A program made the translations under genes and the position numbers. 64,000 nucleotides of DNA from Dysgonomonas sp. 521. GTDB taxonomy: Bacteria; Bacteroidota; Bacteroidia; Bacteroidales; Dysgonomonadaceae. Every line of letters begins with the position of its first letter. The stretch's first letter is position 1. The notes below the pieces were generated by a model. It was not told the DNA's origin, did not search any database, and was given only the letters and a program-made list of their open reading frames with translations. Location of the stretch: assembly GCF_010501055.1 (NCBI RefSeq), contig NZ_QVMO01000002.1, forward strand, positions 124,001 to 188,000, read 5' to 3'. This document shows, one piece after another, positions 62,310-64,000 of the stretch.

Positions 62310-62340
62310 CAAAGGTAGCGTAAATTATTTATTTACCAAA
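62310..62340 (-). promoter_or_regulatory. Promoter of tRNA-Lys
   Basis: On the - strand TTTG (62337-62340) and TACCTTTG (62310-62317) are 19 bp apart, a perfect Bacteroidota -33/-7 pair. The start site would lie about 20 nt before the tRNA. Confidence 0.75.
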
Positions 62341-62449
62341 TAAATAAGGAAGAAATTTCCTTTAATATCTTATATTTCGCAATTACATCGCCACAGAACA
62401 GTATGTAATGTGCTATATATTAAATATTTGCAAAAGGTACATCAAATAC

Positions 62450-63868
62450 TTAATATTCCAGATTTTTAAACAAAGTTCTTGTTTCACGAGCCCTGTTTAG
62501 ATATACAATCAATGTATCCCTATCAAAATAACCGGGATTTTGAGGAATATAAATAAGCTGGAATAACGATAATAGTTCCTTATCAGTAAACTGATCCAGA
62601 ATCTCATTGAAATGTTCCTTATCATCCAATTCGAAGTAGAGCAATGCCAAACGCTCTTTTACAGCTGCATTACTAACATCCATATTCAATAGCTTTTCGG
62701 TATAATAAGCAGCCTTCTCGTAATCTTCCTCTTTGATACTAACCAAAGCCAACCTGTCCACCAAATGAAAATTATCATTATCTTCCGAGTATATACTCAA
62801 ATAGAATTCTTTCGCTTCTTCAAGCCGGTCTTCTTTGAAAGCTATCTCTCCCGCAAGCATGCGTAAATCCAAAAAGTCAGGATAACTCACTAATCCCTTT
62901 CGTACAATATAAGCAGCCTTATTATACTCTCCCTGCTGAAAGAAGACATAAGCCTTCCTTGATAAGGATTCCACCGTTTCCCCTTTGATCTTTTCATAGT
63001 AGGACAAAATGTGCAGTGCTTCATCAAACAGCTCCAGCGACTGATAACATTCGGCTAATAAGAAATAAATAGAAACGTCATCCGGATCCGATTTAAGTAA
63101 GCTGTCGAAAATCTCGATCGCTTCCTCTGCCCTCCCCGATAATGATAAACAATGCGCTTTCAGCTTCAATACATTATTATCCGAGTCATTTATTGTAAGA
63201 GCGAAATCAAATGCATCTATAGCCTTCTCTAATTCTTCGTTCAATGAGTATAACTTACCCATATTTACCCAAGCCTCGTATGTATAAGGCTCAATGTCAA
63301 GAATCTTATTTGTTACCTCTATAGCAGATTCAAAATTATCCAGCATTTCGTATGCGTATGCCAGATCTGAGAGTACATCCATATTTTCAGGATTATATTT
63401 CAGGCTTTTCAGAAAGTAAGTGACTGCCTCCCTGAAACAGTCTGCCTCTACATAGACAAAACCCAATTCGGAAAAGACAGTTTCAGGCGCTTCATTTTCT
63501 TCCTTCTCCAGCATTTCGCTTGTCAGGGCGTAAGCCTCAGCGTAAAGTTCAAGCTGGAGATAGCATTCTATCCTAAGAAGATATAAATCAAAGTCATATT
63601 CCGACAGCGACTTATCCAATATTTCCAATGCCTGAGAATATTCGCCATCATAAACTGCAAATTTTGCCTTTTTAATAAGCAGGGAACTACTGGTAGGATG
63701 TATAGCTAACCCCGCCTCTACAATCTCACGCGCCGTATCCGGTTCATCCAGCGAATCGTAATATTCAGCCAATTCACCGAATTCATCCGCATCGAGATAG
63801 ATAGGTTTGCCCGACTCTATCGATTGTTCATATTTCCTTACCAGTACTGATATTTCTTTTTCCGACAT
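62450..63868 (-). CDS. Tetratricopeptide-repeat protein
   Basis: A 472-aa protein made almost wholly of TPR units of about 34 residues, beginning near residue 25. Repeats with the pattern YSQALEILDKSL, FREAVTYFLKSLKYNPEN and LEKAIDAFDFALTIND can be followed to about residue 430. There is no signal peptide or membrane helix. It is a cytosolic scaffold of unknown partner, probably a chromosomal gene beyond the ICE junction. Codon use and GC look more balanced than in the effector island. Confidence 0.85.
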   Translation of the reverse strand: MSEKEISVLVRKYEQSIESGKPIYLDADEFGELAEYYDSLDEPDTAREIVEAGLAIHPTSSSLLIKKAKFAVYDGEYSQALEILDKSLSEYDFDLYLLRIECYLQLELYAEAYALTSEMLEKEENEAPETVFSELGFVYVEADCFREAVTYFLKSLKYNPENMDVLSDLAYAYEMLDNFESAIEVTNKILDIEPYTYEAWVNMGKLYSLNEELEKAIDAFDFALTINDSDNNVLKLKAHCLSLSGRAEEAIEIFDSLLKSDPDDVSIYFLLAECYQSLELFDEALHILSYYEKIKGETVESLSRKAYVFFQQGEYNKAAYIVRKGLVSYPDFLDLRMLAGEIAFKEDRLEEAKEFYLSIYSEDNDNFHLVDRLALVSIKEEDYEKAAYYTEKLLNMDVSNAAVKERLALLYFELDDKEHFNEILDQFTDKELLSLFQLIYIPQNPGYFDRDTLIVYLNRARETRTLFKNLEY

Positions 63869-63891
63869 TATTCTAAATACATAAAAGGTTA

Positions 63892-63899
63892 CAAAGGTA
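63892..63899 (-). promoter_or_regulatory. -7-like box upstream of the TPR gene
   Basis: TACCTTTG on the - strand lies 24 nt upstream of the TPR start codon and fits the TAnnTTTG element. No clear TTTG is found at the right distance upstream, so support is moderate at best. The rest of the window end (63900-64000) shows no gene. Confidence 0.35.
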
Positions 63900-64000
63900 A
63901 CACTTTTTCTACCTGTTTTTACTGTTACTTTTTTGTCTATATTATTTTATTGTTAAAATCAACCTTTAAGCCATTTAGTTATCGTCAGCGAGTTCAATAC

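Overview
The window is from a Bacteroidales-type bacterium (phylum Bacteroidota). Three things point there: TTTG/TAnnTTTG promoters, start codons without Shine-Dalgarno signals, and Bacteroidota-specific families (type VI secretion subtype iii Tss proteins, CTnDOT-like Mob/Tra proteins, PcfJ/PcfK). The DNA is AT-rich. Dysgonomonas or a relative is possible, but the genus cannot be fixed from sequence alone. Most of the window looks like the right-hand part of an integrative and conjugative element (ICE) that carries a T6SS and ends at a tRNA-Lys gene.

Layout. (1) 1-1.5 kb: a flavodoxin-fold reductase and an outer-membrane beta-barrel protein, which may lie outside or inside the ICE. (2) 1.56-31.8 kb: a complete T6SS-iii locus, all on the + strand. 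It runs tssD1, tssB, tssC, tssD2, tssD3, an unknown gene, tssE, tssF1, tssN, tssK, tssG, vgrG, an AT-rich effector/immunity island (12.8-22.9 kb), the small membrane-complex genes (TssO/TssQ-type), tssP, tssR, a second tssF and tssH/clpV. TssJLM are absent, as expected for this subtype. (3) 31.85-34.1 kb: the tail of the same operon, with a trypsin-like protease, a 60-aa protein, and a Cas12f/TnpB-family protein that lacks the zinc ribbon and RuvC-III. A stretch with three hairpins and a perfect terminator follows and looks like a guide-RNA locus. (4) 34.1-38.5 kb: mobC, mobB, mobA and an oriT-like region. (5) 38.5-51.1 kb: the conjugation operon (traA, traB, traE, F, G, I, J, K, L, M, N, O, a Dam-type methylase, traQ). 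(6) 51.1-59.1 kb: accessory ICE genes on the - strand (OST-HTH, AbiEi-like antitoxin, PcfJ, PcfK and several small proteins), interrupted by two different IS110-family elements. (7) 59.1-62.3 kb: a structured noncoding segment, a zinc-knuckle protein, a histone H1-like protein, a tyrosine integrase and tRNA-Lys. (8) 62.4-63.9 kb: a chromosomal-looking TPR protein.

How it works together. The Mob/Tra genes would move the element between cells and the integrase would insert it at tRNA-Lys. The T6SS would then give the host contact-dependent killing. The island encodes three candidate periplasm-acting toxins: two metzincin-type metalloproteases and one JAMM-like protein. Each is followed by exported immunity candidates. 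Fossil copies (a broken immunity gene, an amber-truncated immunity paralogue, and a dead 5' fragment of the gene at 22945) show that this island turns over by recombination. The most novel signal is the nuclease-dead-looking Cas12f/TnpB relative with its predicted RNA at the end of the T6SS operon. It suggests an RNA-guided regulator, or an RNA-guided protease system, carried with the T6SS.
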